Notes: generated by a model not told the origin, from the letters alone. A DNA stretch of 64,000 bases from Antarcticimicrobium sediminis (GCF_004348975.1 NZ_SMFP01000001.1:132701-196700); one strand, 5' to 3'. Shown: positions 41,811 through 51,702, counted from the first letter of the stretch. Made by a program: numbers and translations.

Positions 41811-43073
41811 TCACCCCCGAAGCTGCGCCATCAATCGGGCCTTTTCACCCGGATCATCGCGGCGTGACAGCGCTTCGGCCAGATCCTCCAGCGCGGCGAT
41901 GTTATGACCGGCGCGAAAGCTGTCCACATGCGGCAGCATGGCGGCGATGCCGCGCGCTTTTGGTGCGAACCCTTCCCAGCGCAACAACGGGTTGAGCCAG
42001 ATCACCTTGCGCGCCGACAGGTGCAAACGCTCCATCTCGCGCGCGAGCTGGTCGGGGGAGTCGCGGTCCAGCCCGTCTGTGATCAACAGAACCACCGCGC
42101 CCTGCCCCATCACCCGGCGCGACCAGTCGCGGTTGAATGTGTGCAGGCAAGCCCCGATGCGGGTGCCGCCCTCCCAGTCCTGCGCCTCGGCCCCGGCGGC
42201 GGCGAGCGCAGCATCAACATCGCGTTGGCGCAGATGGCGGGTGATATTGGTCAGCCGCGTGCCAAAGGTGAAGGCATGCACCTTTGCCCAGCCCTGCCCC
42301 TTGGCGTTGGAGACCGCATGCAGGAAATGCAGCACCATGCGGCTGTATTGGCTCATCGAGCCCGAGATATCGCAAAGCACCACCAGATTGGGCCAACGCG
42401 GACGCGGTTCGGCCCGGCGCAACGCACCCATTTCGCCGCCGCGCCGCATCGCCTCGCGCAGGGAGCGGCGCAGATCATAGCGCTGGCCGGTAGAGCTGGC
42501 CTGTGCCCGGCGCGAGGCGATCGGTTTCACCGGCAGGGTCAGCCGTGCGAGCATCCGCTTGGCGCGGGCGATCTCTTCGGTGCCCATCTGTTCGAAATCG
42601 AGACTGCGCAGACGTTCCTCGCCCGACATGGTGCGCGAGGCGTCGATCTCGATCTGGACCTCCTCCTCGCGCTTGGGGTCCTCAAACTCGGGCAGATCGC
42701 CCTGTGCACCATCCAGCAACGCCTCGGCGGCGCGTTTCTCGGCCGCCTGCGCCGTGCGCTCCTGCTGCACGCCACGCACGGCGGGCAGCATCATCGCCAT
42801 CATGTGCTCCATAAAGCGAGGGTCTCGCCAATACAGGCGGAACACCTGGGCAAACACCTGCGCATGTTCCGGGCGCGAGACGAAACAGGCGCGCAGGGTA
42901 TAGAAGAAATCGGTTTTCGAGGTGAACCCCGCCGCCTCGACCGCGCGGATCGCGTCGATCACCCGCCCCGTCCCGATCGGCAGCCCGGCCTTGCGCAGGG
43001 CGCGGGCGAACCAAGTGATGTTGTCGGTCAGCTTGCCATTTTCCGGGATATCGAGGGCGGGGTATTCAGTCAT
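41811..43073 (-). CDS. coxE: VWA domain protein, CoxE-type maturation factor
   Basis: A 420-residue protein with a von Willebrand A domain in the second half. The MIDAS signature is VVLCDISGSMSQYSRM, followed by EGGTRIGACLHTF and LLITDGLDRDSPDQL. The N-terminal part (ITWFARALRKAGLPIGTGRV) matches CoxE. CoxE works with the AAA+ ATPase CoxD encoded upstream to assemble the copper or sulfur ligand of the molybdenum site in CO dehydrogenases. The start is the ATG at 43073; the upstream 13 codons have no ribosome site. Confidence 0.92.
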   Translation of the reverse strand: MTEYPALDIPENGKLTDNITWFARALRKAGLPIGTGRVIDAIRAVEAAGFTSKTDFFYTLRACFVSRPEHAQVFAQVFRLYWRDPRFMEHMMAMMLPAVRGVQQERTAQAAEKRAAEALLDGAQGDLPEFEDPKREEEVQIEIDASRTMSGEERLRSLDFEQMGTEEIARAKRMLARLTLPVKPIASRRAQASSTGQRYDLRRSLREAMRRGGEMGALRRAEPRPRWPNLVVLCDISGSMSQYSRMVLHFLHAVSNAKGQGWAKVHAFTFGTRLTNITRHLRQRDVDAALAAAGAEAQDWEGGTRIGACLHTFNRDWSRRVMGQGAVVLLITDGLDRDSPDQLAREMERLHLSARKVIWLNPLLRWEGFAPKARGIAAMLPHVDSFRAGHNIAALEDLAEALSRRDDPGEKARLMAQLRG

Positions 43074-43092
43074 GGCGCCCCCGCCGTGACCG

Positions 43093-43156
43093 CAGCAGCG
43101 GGGGTTTTGCACCCCCGCCCCCCGCAGAGTATTTCCCGGCCAGAAAACCCACCATC
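43093..43156. repeat. G-rich hairpin intergenic repeat, copy d
   Basis: In inverted orientation to copies a and c: GCGGGGGT-TTTGC-ACCCCCGC (perfect stem) followed by a CCGCAGAGTATTTCCCGGCC core and AGAAAA. It fills the spacer between coxD and coxE. Confidence 0.7.
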
Positions 43157-43160
43157 GGCG

Positions 43161-44069
43161 TCACGCCGGGGCCAGTTCGGCGCGCACCTCATCAAGGATG
43201 CGTTTGGCCTCGCCGCCCTGAATGCGCTGGATATCATCCTGGTATTTCAGGATTGCGCCCAGCGTGTCGGCGATCACCTGCGGGCTAAGCGACACCACAT
43301 CGAGCGCCAGCAGGCATTTGGCCCAGTCGATGGTTTCGGCCACGCCGGGTTTCTTGAACAGATCCTCGGTGCGCAGCTTTTGCACAAAGGCCACCACCTC
43401 GCGGCTGAGCGTCGCTGCGGCCTCGGGGGCGCGGGCGTGCAGGATTTCGATCTCACGGTCGAAATCGGGGTAATCGACCCAATGGTACAGACAGCGCCGT
43501 TTCAGGGCGTCGTGCACCTCTCGCGTGCGGTTCGAGGTCAGGATGACGATGGGCGGCTCGGGCGCGACGATCGGGCCAAGCTCGGGGATGGTGACCTGAT
43601 ACTCGGACAGCGCCTCAAGCAGAAAGGCCTCGAACGGCTCGTCCGTGCGGTCGATCTCGTCGATCAGCAGCACCGGCGCGCCATGCTGGTCAGGTCGCAT
43701 CGCCTGCAACAGCGGCCGTTCGATCAGGTAGTCGGGGCCAAACAGCTCGCGCTGCAACAGGTCACGGTCGGCGTTACCTTCGGCCTCGGCCGTACGGATG
43801 GCGATCATCTGCGCCGGGAAGTTCCATTCATAAACGGCGCTTGCCGCATCCAGCCCTTCATAACATTGCAACCGGATCAGCCGACGGCCCAGCGCCGCCG
43901 CCAGCGCCTTGGCGATTTCGGTCTTGCCGGTGCCGGCCTCGCCCTCCAGAAACAGCGGCCTGCCAAGTTTCAGCGCCAGAAAGGTAACCGTGCCCAAGGC
44001 CCGGCCACAGACATAATCCTGCGCCGCCAGTTGCGCCTGAACCGCATCGATTGAATCGGGTATCTGCAT
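43161..44069 (-). CDS. coxD: MoxR-type AAA+ ATPase, CoxD-like
   Basis: A 302-residue ATPase of the MoxR group. Walker A is LEGEAGTGKTEIAKALAAAL near residue 45, Walker B is VLLIDEIDRTDEPFEAFLLE, followed by ILTSNRTREVHDALKRRCLY with the arginine finger. MoxR proteins act as chaperones with VWA partners; here the partner is the downstream CoxE. Together they would mature the Cox-type enzyme. The start is the ATG at 44069 behind GGGAGAA. The frame extends upstream on this strand but is not coding there. Confidence 0.93.
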   Translation of the reverse strand: MQIPDSIDAVQAQLAAQDYVCGRALGTVTFLALKLGRPLFLEGEAGTGKTEIAKALAAALGRRLIRLQCYEGLDAASAVYEWNFPAQMIAIRTAEAEGNADRDLLQRELFGPDYLIERPLLQAMRPDQHGAPVLLIDEIDRTDEPFEAFLLEALSEYQVTIPELGPIVAPEPPIVILTSNRTREVHDALKRRCLYHWVDYPDFDREIEILHARAPEAAATLSREVVAFVQKLRTEDLFKKPGVAETIDWAKCLLALDVVSLSPQVIADTLGAILKYQDDIQRIQGGEAKRILDEVRAELAPA

Positions 44070-44273
44070 TCTATTCTCCCTGCCCTGAACAGGCCACGAG
44101 ACGGCGCGCGGGTCAAGCCGGGCGTGGGACCGCTGCGTTGACGCCCCCGTTGACGCCCTCTGTGCAAGCTGCGATTGTTTGCGCAACGACGACGGGGGCA
44201 AACCCCGCCCGGTATGGTACACAGTGAGCAGAGGCGGCACCGCTTGGCGGCAGCGGCCAGCAAAGGAGGCAAC

Positions 44274-45302
44274 ATGCGGATCACCGCGGTGACCTGCGTG
44301 AAAAACGAGGGACCATTCCTGTTGGAGTGGATCGCCTTCAACCGGCTGATCGGGGTGCGCGATCACCTGTTCTATTCCAACGATTGCTCGGACGGGACCG
44401 ACCGGCTGCTGGATGCGCTGGCGGCGCGTGGGATCGTACGGCACCTGCCCAATCCGGCCAAGGGGCGCAACTATCAGATGGAGGCGCTGAAACACGCCGC
44501 GCATCAGGCGGTGGTGAAACAGGCAGACTGGCTCTGGATTGCAGATGTGGACGAGTTTTTGAACATCCATGTGGGCGATCACACCCTGCCCGCGCTGGTC
44601 GAGGCCTGCGGCGATCCGCAGGCGATTTCCGTCAGCTTCCAGTTCTTTGCCAATGGCGGCATCGAGACGTTTGAGGATGCCCCGGTCATTTCCCAGTTCA
44701 CCCACAGCCACAACCCGGACATTTGGTGCGACGAAACCGCGATCGAGGTCAAGTCACTGGTACGGCAGGATTTTCCGCTGCAGTATTTCGGCGCGCATCG
44801 TCCGTTCTTTAAACGCAGTCTGGGCAAGGACAAGCGCCCGCGCTGGACCGACGGGTCGGGGCGACCGGTGCCCTACAAGTTCCTGATCGCCGCCAATCCC
44901 AGCCGCATCCGCAAGTTTCCCGCCCGGGGCGCGCGCGATTTCGCGACGCTGAACCATTATGCGCTGCGCTCGCTCGACAGCTATCTGGTCAAGAACGACC
45001 GCGGCGACGTGAACCGCGAACACCGCGCCTTTGACGACAGCTATTGGCGCGAACGCAACGATCCGGCTTGGGAGGATACCAGCATCCACCGTTACCTGCC
45101 CGCCCTGCGCAAGGCGTTGGAGGCGTTGAAATCCGACCCCGAGATCGGCGCATTGCATGACGAGGCGGTGGCATTGCACCGGGCCAAGCGCGACGAACTG
45201 CTGCGCCAGCCCGGCTATCGCCAGATGCGCGATCAACTGCGCGCCGCCCCCACCCTGCCGCCGCAGGAAGAAGCGATGCTGGCACGGCTGGGGCTAAACT
45301 AA
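44274..45302 (+). CDS. Glycosyltransferase, GT92/GT2-like, paralogue 1
   Basis: A 342-residue soluble enzyme. The N-terminus has the nucleotide-sugar fold start (ITAVTCVKNEGPFLLEWIAF). A family motif SNDCSDGTDRLL follows near residue 40, and the metal-binding DVDEF (WLWIADVDEFLNIHVGD) lies near residue 95. Late conserved features are TLNHYALRSLDSYLVKNDRG and a histidine-rich C-terminus with HRAKRDELL. It shares all these motifs with the next two genes, so the three are paralogues. Ribosome site AAAGGAGG precedes the ATG. The product glycan is unknown. It overlaps the next gene by one base. Confidence 0.85.
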   Translation: MRITAVTCVKNEGPFLLEWIAFNRLIGVRDHLFYSNDCSDGTDRLLDALAARGIVRHLPNPAKGRNYQMEALKHAAHQAVVKQADWLWIADVDEFLNIHVGDHTLPALVEACGDPQAISVSFQFFANGGIETFEDAPVISQFTHSHNPDIWCDETAIEVKSLVRQDFPLQYFGAHRPFFKRSLGKDKRPRWTDGSGRPVPYKFLIAANPSRIRKFPARGARDFATLNHYALRSLDSYLVKNDRGDVNREHRAFDDSYWRERNDPAWEDTSIHRYLPALRKALEALKSDPEIGALHDEAVALHRAKRDELLRQPGYRQMRDQLRAAPTLPPQEEAMLARLGLN

Positions 45303-47659
45303 TGCGGATTTATCTTCATATCGGCCCGCAGCACATGGGCGCCGCCCGCCTGCATCAGGTGCTTGACGCCAAGCGCGCCCAGCTCAAGGACCAGGGGGTG
45401 CTGTTCCCCAAGTCGCCGGGGGCGAAGAACCACACCCGCCTTTACATGGCGGTGAGCGATCCCGATCATATCGACCCGCTGCGGTTCAACCGCGGCTTCA
45501 TCGCGCCGGAGAAGCAGGAAACGCTGTATCACATGCTGGGCCGGACCTTGGCGCAGGATGTGGAGAAAGCCAGCCCCGAGACGTTGATCCTGTCGGCCGA
45601 ACAATTGGGCAGTTCGCTGCATCGCCGCTCCGAGTTGGAGCGGCTGCGGGCGCTGCTGACGCCGCTGTCGCAGGACATCCGCATCATCGCCCATGTGGAC
45701 GAGCCCGCCCGCGCGCTGACCCGCGCCTATGGCGGGCAGATGCTGGAGGGGCGCGCCGCACCGCTGTCGCGCGACTTGGATCTGGCCGCGTCCGGGCGCG
45801 ACTGGTGGGCGGCCAGCCTTGAGGCCGCGCCCGCCCCCGATCCCGCTGGCGGGCAGTTTCTGGAAACCCAGGCGCCGTCGTTCTGGCTGGACTACGGCGC
45901 GCTGGTGCGGTTCTGGGAAAGCGTGTTCGGGGCGGGCTCGGTCACGTTGCGCCCCTATGATCCGGGGTTATTTTATGGCCCCGACGCCACGGAAGAATTG
46001 CGCGCCGCCTTTGATATCGCGCCAGACCTTGGCAAGGTCGACCCGGTGCCTATGCCCGTCGCGCCCTCGGCCCCATGGCTAACCCGCGCGCGCCAACTCA
46101 ATGCGCTGCTGCTCCGGGTGCTGGAGCATCACAAGCGTATCCTGCCCCGGCCCCTGTGGCGCGGGTTTCTGGACGAAATCGCCATCGACGGGCCCCCGAT
46201 CGCACCGGGCGCGCTGGCCCCGATCTCGGCCCGGTTCGCCGCCGATCTGGAGACACTGGGCGCGGCCCATCCGGCGCTGACGCCTATGGTCTTGCACCCC
46301 GACGCCCCGCTGCCCGACTGGCAAGAGCCCGACCCCGAGCGCGGCTATCGCGCCTCGCAATATCTGGCGAGCTTCATGGAACAGATCGATGCCGTCTCAA
46401 AGGACGAGCATGCGACGAAACATGCCGATCTGGCACAGGTGGACGGGCAATCCCCCACCGCCGAACCAGACGGGTTAAGCGACACCGGGCGCCGCGTGAT
46501 GCCGCCGCTGGCGGTGGAAAAGTTTCATCACCTGAAAACCACCCCCTATGCGCCGCACAATCGGCTTGGCACGGTGGACGAGGAAACCCCGGCCGCCCCC
46601 TATGCACCGGCACCGCGCCGCACGCTGGCCGAAGGCTCCAGCGGCAATGTGATCGTCGGCTGCATGAAGAACGAGGCCCCCTATATCATCGAATGGGTGG
46701 CCTATCACCGCGCCATCGGCGTCGACAATTTCCTGATCTATACCAATGACTGCACCGACGGCACCGACGAGATATTGGGCCGGTTGCAGGACATGGGCGT
46801 GCTCGAACATCGCAACAACGACGAATGGCGCGGCAAATCCCCCCAGCAACACGCCCTGAACATGTCGCTGAAAGAGCCGGTGCTGCGCAACGCCGAGTGG
46901 CTGATGCACATCGACGTGGACGAATTCGTCAACGTGCGCTGCGGCAACGGCACCTTGCAGGATTTCTTTGACGCCGCGCCGGAGGCCACCAATGTGGCGA
47001 TGACCTGGCGTCTGTTCGGCCATAGCGGTGTGACCCAGCTGGAGGATCGCTTTGTCGTCGGGCAATTCGACCGCTGCGCCCCGACCTATTGCCCCAAGCC
47101 GCATACGGTCTGGGGCTTCAAGACGCTGTTTCGCAATATCGGCGCCTATCAGAAGCTGAGCTGCCACCGCCCCAACAAGCTGGAGGACGCCAAGCGCGAT
47201 CAGGTGCTCTGGGTCAACGGCTCGGGGCAGGACATCACCAAGGAAACGGTGGACAATGGCTGGCGCAGCTCCAAAAGCTCGGTCGGCTATGACCTGCTGC
47301 AGCTCAACCATTATGCCCTGCGCTCGGCCGAAAGTTTCCTGATCAAGCGCCAGCGCGGCCGCGCGCTGCATGTAGATCGCTCGATCGGGCTGAACTACTG
47401 GATCCGGATGGACTGGGACGATGCGCGCGACGTGACGATCCAGCGCAATCTGCCGCGCCTAAAGGTCGAATACGACAAACTGATGGCGGATGACCGGCTG
47501 CGCAGCCTGCACGACAAGGGGCTGGCGTGGCACCGCGCCAAGGCGGCCGAGTTACATGCCATGCAGGAGTTTCAAGATCTCTATCGTCAGGCGTTGGAGA
47601 TCCGCCTCACCGGGACCGAGCGGGCGGCCTATGCGCTGGCGCTTGATCTGGAAAGCTGA
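45302..47659 (+). CDS. Two-domain protein: sulfotransferase-like N-terminus fused to GT92-like glycosyltransferase
   Basis: A 785-residue protein. Residues 1-360 begin YLHIGPQHMGAARLHQVLDA, resembling the LHIGxxKxGTTS start of Roseobacter sulfotransferase-like proteins but with the phosphate-binding residues altered. They continue with ILSAEQLGSS and SVTLRPYDP features of that group. A Pro/Ala-rich linker spans about 370-450. Residues 455-785 are a glycosyltransferase paralogous to the neighbours: VGCMKNEAPYIIEWVAYHRA, TNDCTDGTDEIL, HIDVDEFVNVRCG and LNHYALRSAESFLIKRQRGR. The fusion suggests sulfation and glycosylation of one acceptor, or a domain lost to function. This domain call is by eye. 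Confidence 0.8.
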   Translation: MRIYLHIGPQHMGAARLHQVLDAKRAQLKDQGVLFPKSPGAKNHTRLYMAVSDPDHIDPLRFNRGFIAPEKQETLYHMLGRTLAQDVEKASPETLILSAEQLGSSLHRRSELERLRALLTPLSQDIRIIAHVDEPARALTRAYGGQMLEGRAAPLSRDLDLAASGRDWWAASLEAAPAPDPAGGQFLETQAPSFWLDYGALVRFWESVFGAGSVTLRPYDPGLFYGPDATEELRAAFDIAPDLGKVDPVPMPVAPSAPWLTRARQLNALLLRVLEHHKRILPRPLWRGFLDEIAIDGPPIAPGALAPISARFAADLETLGAAHPALTPMVLHPDAPLPDWQEPDPERGYRASQYLASFMEQIDAVSKDEHATKHADLAQVDGQSPTAEPDGLSDTGRRVMPPLAVEKFHHLKTTPYAPHNRLGTVDEETPAAPYAPAPRRTLAEGSSGNVIVGCMKNEAPYIIEWVAYHRAIGVDNFLIYTNDCTDGTDEILGRLQDMGVLEHRNNDEWRGKSPQQHALNMSLKEPVLRNAEWLMHIDVDEFVNVRCGNGTLQDFFDAAPEATNVAMTWRLFGHSGVTQLEDRFVVGQFDRCAPTYCPKPHTVWGFKTLFRNIGAYQKLSCHRPNKLEDAKRDQVLWVNGSGQDITKETVDNGWRSSKSSVGYDLLQLNHYALRSAESFLIKRQRGRALHVDRSIGLNYWIRMDWDDARDVTIQRNLPRLKVEYDKLMADDRLRSLHDKGLAWHRAKAAELHAMQEFQDLYRQALEIRLTGTERAAYALALDLES

Positions 47660-47682
47660 ACGGAAACGGAGGACACGGAACG

Positions 47683-48744
47683 GTGAACCGGCAGCCCAAA
47701 CGCATCCTTGCGGTGCTGAGCCTGCGCAACGAGGCGGCCTTTCTGCTGGATTGGCTGGCCCATCACCGCGCCGTCGGCTTTACCGATTTTCTGGTGCTGT
47801 CGAATGACTGTCAGGACGGCACCGACGCGATGCTGGACCGGCTGGAGCAACTGGGCTGGCTCACCCATCTGCGCAACGATGGCCCCTATGACAAGGGCGG
47901 CATCCAGTTCACCGGGCTGAAGCTGGCCGATCGGCACAAGCTGGTGAAAAAGGCCGACTGGATCATGGCGCTGGATATCGACGAATACGTCAATATCCAC
48001 GTCGGCGACAACACGTTGTCGGCGCTGCTGGAGGCGCTGCCGCAGGCCACCGCCATTACCCTGACCTGGCGGCTGTTCGGCAATGCGGGCAAAATGCGCT
48101 ATCACGACCAGCCGGTGAGTGAGACCTTTACCCGCTGCGCCCCGACGGTGATGTACTGGCCGTGGCGGGCGGCGATGTTCAAGACGCTGTACCGCAATGA
48201 TGGCATTTATCGGAAACTTGGCGTGCACCGCCCGCGCAGCGCCGACAAGGACCGGCTGGACGCGGTGCATTGGTACGATGGCGAGGGCCGCGCGCTAGAG
48301 GATCAATTCAAGCTGACCCGTGTGTTCAACACCTATGGGCGCTCGAACTACAAGCTGGCGCAGCTCAACCACTATGCGCTGGGAGCGATGGAAAGCTTTG
48401 TTCTCAAGGCGGATCGCGGGCGCGCGGTCCACTCCGATCACATGCTGGACATGGATTACTGGGTCGAACGCAATTTCAACACCGAGACCGACACCACGAT
48501 CCGCCAAATCGCGCCCAGAAGCGCGCCGCTGCGCGAAGAGCTGCGTGCCGATGCCGAACTGGCGCAGCTGCACGACGCGGCTGTCGCCTGGCGCAAGGCG
48601 CGGTTCCTGCACCTGATGGAGCTTGAACCGTTCCGCGCGCTGTTCGCCCGGCTGCTGATGACACCGCCCTCGCGCCCGATCTCGCTGACCTCTGCGCGCA
48701 CGCTGGCGGGGTTCGCCAACCTGGGACAGATCAAGCACAGCTGA
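47683..48744 (+). CDS. Glycosyltransferase, GT92/GT2-like, paralogue 3
   Basis: A 353-residue soluble enzyme using a GTG start at 47683, with GGAGG 12 bases upstream. It repeats the family pattern: LAVLSLRNEAAFLLDWLAHH, SNDCQDGTDAMLDRL, ALDIDEYVNIHVGD (metal site), FRTxAP-like FTRCAPTVMYWP and LNHYALGAMESFVLKADRGR. The C-terminus ends in a basic segment. The three consecutive genes lie 0-23 bases apart and probably form one operon for a surface or exported glycan. Donor and acceptor are unknown. Confidence 0.85.
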   Translation: MNRQPKRILAVLSLRNEAAFLLDWLAHHRAVGFTDFLVLSNDCQDGTDAMLDRLEQLGWLTHLRNDGPYDKGGIQFTGLKLADRHKLVKKADWIMALDIDEYVNIHVGDNTLSALLEALPQATAITLTWRLFGNAGKMRYHDQPVSETFTRCAPTVMYWPWRAAMFKTLYRNDGIYRKLGVHRPRSADKDRLDAVHWYDGEGRALEDQFKLTRVFNTYGRSNYKLAQLNHYALGAMESFVLKADRGRAVHSDHMLDMDYWVERNFNTETDTTIRQIAPRSAPLREELRADAELAQLHDAAVAWRKARFLHLMELEPFRALFARLLMTPPSRPISLTSARTLAGFANLGQIKHS

Positions 48745-48888
48745 GGCGCCCCGGTTCGGGCCCTCGGTTCTGGCCCCCACCCCCGCGCGGCTTGGCAGTT
48801 TCCGAAACAGGGCCGATATCACATATTAACTTTCCGGCCCGTCCGCGATAGGGCGGAAACCAAAGCCATTCACATCAGGACACGAGAT

Positions 48889-49278
48889 ATGCCGCTTACC
48901 GTTACCGCTTTTTACGCCGGGCTTCTGGGCGTTTTCTATGTCGGGCTCAGCCTTTGGGTCATCAAGATCCGCGCAGCACAGAAAATCGCCAGCGGCGACA
49001 ACGGCAACCCGGTGATGCAGAACGCCATGCGCACCCATGCCAACTTTGCCGAATATGTGCCGATGGGCCTGATCCTGATCGGGCTGGGCGAGGCGCAGGG
49101 CATGCCGGCCCTTGCCGCGCATGCGCTTGGCGCGGCGCTGCTTCTGGCCCGCTTGATGCACGCCTTTGGCATGGGCCGAATGCCCCATACCTCGGCCCTG
49201 CGCGGCGGCGGTGCCGTGCTGACGTTCCTTGTGCTGCTGATCGCGGCGCTGGCCAATATCGGCCACGTCTTGTTCTAA
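48889..49278 (+). CDS. MAPEG family membrane protein
   Basis: A 129-residue protein with four transmembrane helices. The MAPEG signature is the loop MRTHANFAEYVPMGLILIGL near residue 45 with a preceding DNGNP. Members conjugate glutathione to lipophilic compounds or act as membrane glutathione peroxidases. The bacterial role is poorly defined. It stands alone, flanked by divergent spacing. Confidence 0.88.
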   Translation: MPLTVTAFYAGLLGVFYVGLSLWVIKIRAAQKIASGDNGNPVMQNAMRTHANFAEYVPMGLILIGLGEAQGMPALAAHALGAALLLARLMHAFGMGRMPHTSALRGGGAVLTFLVLLIAALANIGHVLF

Positions 49279-49433
49279 ACGCGGGCTGGCCCGCGCGCCA
49301 CGACGCGGGCACCGCACCACAGAACCACCCGGAAACCGGCCTGAGAATTTCCCAATTTGGCCACAGTCTCGCTCTAGCTTGATCTTGCGCCAAACCGGCC
49401 CGGTAAGTGGTCGGAACAGATGAGGACGGCATC

Positions 49434-50423
49434 ATGCAGGACCAGAATCAAGACCCAGATTCAGCGGACGAAGAGAACGGGATCGAGAGCTCGCTCGCTG
49501 ATCTGGGCAAGGCCGAGTGGAAGGCCGCGCTGATCGCGCAGGCCGAGGCACATGGCATGGCGCAGGATCTGGGCGCGCGCCATTTCGCCACGTTCATCGA
49601 CAAGAAACCCACGCTTCTGGTCACCTTCGAGACCATTCAGGGCGTGCGCGCCCTGTCCGAGACCGCCCAACCCTTTGGCTTTGACATGGTCAAGGCGCAG
49701 GGCTGGTCGCATCTGTGCCTGCTCTCGGACGGCGACACCTGGTTTCGGGCGCAAGAGGTTTACGCCTTTTTCGACCAGCTGATCGACGACGGCTTTTTCG
49801 AGGATTTCGACCGCGTGGTGTTTTATGGCGCCGGGCCTTGTGGCTATGCCGCCGCCAGCTATTCGGTGGCCTCCCCGGGCGCGACGGTGATCGCGGTGCA
49901 GCCGCAGGCGACGCTGTCGGCGCGGATGACGGAATGGGATGATCGCTTTGTCGAGATGCGCCGCACCGATTTCACCGATCGCTATGGCTATGCCCCCGAC
50001 ATGCTGGATGCGGCCGAGCGCGCCTTTGTGATCTATGACCCGCGCGAAACGCTGGACGCGATGCATGCCACCCTGTTCGAGCGGGCCAATGTTTCGCGGC
50101 TGCGGATGCCCTTCATGGGCGGCGCGCTGCAAACCCAGTTGATCGAGATGAAGATCCTCTATCGATTGTTGTCGCTGGCCGGGGCGGCCAAGCTGAACGA
50201 GCAGAAATTCTACAAGCTGTACCGCGCGCGGCGCGATCACATGCCCTATCTGCGCAACCTGATGACGCATCTGGACCAGAACGAGCGGCCCTATATGACC
50301 ACGCTTTTGTGTCGCAATGTGACCTCGCGCGTGCGGGCACGGCGGTTCCGTCGCCGGCTCGACCAGTTGGAACAGATGGCCGCAGACGGGGACTTTACAC
50401 CGCCGCCGCCCGCGGCGGAATAG
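49434..50423 (+). CDS. Uncharacterised Roseobacter protein, often labelled PAPS reductase-like
   Basis: A 329-residue soluble protein. It has an alpha/beta fold with VVFYGAGPCGYAAASYSVAS near residue 130, a GxGxxG-like or nucleophile-elbow-like loop, and VIAVQPQATLSARMTEWDDR after it. Conserved blocks include HFATFIDKKPTLLVTFETIQ and a basic C-terminus CRNVTSRVRARRFRRRLDQL. Similar Roseobacter proteins carry a PAPS reductase label that is not supported by any CysH motif here. I assign no function. The start is the ATG at 49434 behind GAGGACGG; nine more residues are possible upstream. It precedes pyrC by about 50 bases. Confidence 0.8.
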   Translation: MQDQNQDPDSADEENGIESSLADLGKAEWKAALIAQAEAHGMAQDLGARHFATFIDKKPTLLVTFETIQGVRALSETAQPFGFDMVKAQGWSHLCLLSDGDTWFRAQEVYAFFDQLIDDGFFEDFDRVVFYGAGPCGYAAASYSVASPGATVIAVQPQATLSARMTEWDDRFVEMRRTDFTDRYGYAPDMLDAAERAFVIYDPRETLDAMHATLFERANVSRLRMPFMGGALQTQLIEMKILYRLLSLAGAAKLNEQKFYKLYRARRDHMPYLRNLMTHLDQNERPYMTTLLCRNVTSRVRARRFRRRLDQLEQMAADGDFTPPPPAAE

Positions 50424-50471
50424 GCGCCCGCCCTCTGGTCGCGACCGCATCGCTGTGCTAGCGAAACGGCC

Positions 50472-51512
50472 ATGACCCAGACCCTCACGCTCCGCCGTCC
50501 CGACGACTGGCACCTGCATCTGCGCGATGGCGAGATGCTTAAGGCCGTTTTGCCCGAAACCGCGCGCGATTTCGCCCGCGCCATCATCATGCCCAATCTG
50601 GTGCCGCCGGTGGTGACCGGGGCGCAGGCCAGCGCCTATCGTGATCGCATCCTTTCCGCCCTGCCCGAGGGCATGACGTTCACGCCGCTGATGACGCTGT
50701 ACCTGACCGAGCAGACCGATCCCGAGGATGTCGCTGCGGCGGCGCAAAGCGGCTTGATCACGGCGGTCAAACTTTATCCCGCCGGGGCCACCACCAATTC
50801 GGCCAGCGGCGTGCAGGATTTCGACAAGGTCCGCGGCGTGCTGGAGACGATGGCCGAGATCGGGCTGCCGCTTTGCGTACATGGCGAGGTGACAGATCCG
50901 GCGATCGATATCTTTGACCGCGAGGCGGTGTTCATCGAGCGGGTTCTGGACCCGGTGCGCCGGGCCACGCCGGGGCTGCGGGTGGTGATGGAACATATCA
51001 CCACAGCGAACGGCGTCGACTATGTGGCATCGCAAGACGACATGGGCGGCACGATCACCACGCATCACCTTGTGATCAACCGCAACCATCTTCTGGTCGG
51101 TGGCATCCATCCGCATTACTACTGCCTGCCAGTGGCCAAGCGGGAAGAACATCGTCAGGCCTTGGTCGCCGCCGCGACCGGGGGCGACGCGCGGTTCTTT
51201 CTTGGCACCGACAGCGCGCCGCATACCGATCCCAACAAGGAAAGCGGCTGCGGCTGCGCCGGCTGTTTCACCGCCACCAACACCCTGTCGGTGCTGGCCG
51301 AGTTGTTCGACCGCCAAGGCGCGCTGGACCGGTTGGAGGGGTTCACCTCGCTGCATGGCCCGGCGTTTTACCGGCTACCGGCGAACGAGGAACGGATCAC
51401 GCTGGAAAAGGGCGGCCCGGTTTCTTACCCGTCTCATATCGAAACCGGCGAAGGCCCGGTCACCGTGTTCGACCCCGGCTTTCCGCTGCACTGGCGGGTG
51501 GTCGGGGCCTGA
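50472..51512 (+). CDS. pyrC: Dihydroorotase, class II
   Basis: This 346-residue zinc enzyme closes N-carbamoyl-aspartate to dihydroorotate in pyrimidine synthesis. Motifs of the E. coli-type enzyme are [20 protein letters not shown] near the N-terminus, [13 protein letters not shown] with the carboxylated lysine, [11 protein letters not shown], and [16 protein letters not shown] near residue 250. The length is typical. The ATG follows GCGAAACGGCC with only a weak ribosome site. In related genomes pyrC is commonly next to pyrE; here an RTX gene separates them. Confidence 0.95.
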   Translation: MTQTLTLRRPDDWHLHLRDGEMLKAVLPETARDFARAIIMPNLVPPVVTGAQASAYRDRILSALPEGMTFTPLMTLYLTEQTDPEDVAAAAQSGLITAVKLYPAGATTNSASGVQDFDKVRGVLETMAEIGLPLCVHGEVTDPAIDIFDREAVFIERVLDPVRRATPGLRVVMEHITTANGVDYVASQDDMGGTITTHHLVINRNHLLVGGIHPHYYCLPVAKREEHRQALVAAATGGDARFFLGTDSAPHTDPNKESGCGCAGCFTATNTLSVLAELFDRQGALDRLEGFTSLHGPAFYRLPANEERITLEKGGPVSYPSHIETGEGPVTVFDPGFPLHWRVVGA

Positions 51513-51702
51513 CCAGCACGCTTTTCTGCTCCCCCCAAACCGACAACACAGCCAGTTGCAGGGGGGATACTCGTCACGTACCACGCGATTTTGCAGGAAA
51601 ACCGCACTTGACGAATTGTCAGGATTTTTTCTAGCTTCGCCTCGAACAAGACCGTCGGCCTCTGGTCGACGGTCATATGTTGATTTGTAAAAAGGCGGAC
51701 AA
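51513..51702 (+). promoter_or_regulatory. Leader region of the RTX gene with hairpin
   Basis: The 190-base spacer contains TTGACG (51608-51613) followed 18 bases later by TAGCTT, a moderate promoter. A perfect eight-base hairpin GACCGTCG / CGACGGTC (51650-51674) then lies in the leader, before AAAAAGGCGG at the ribosome site. This shows the RTX gene is transcribed by itself. Confidence 0.55.
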
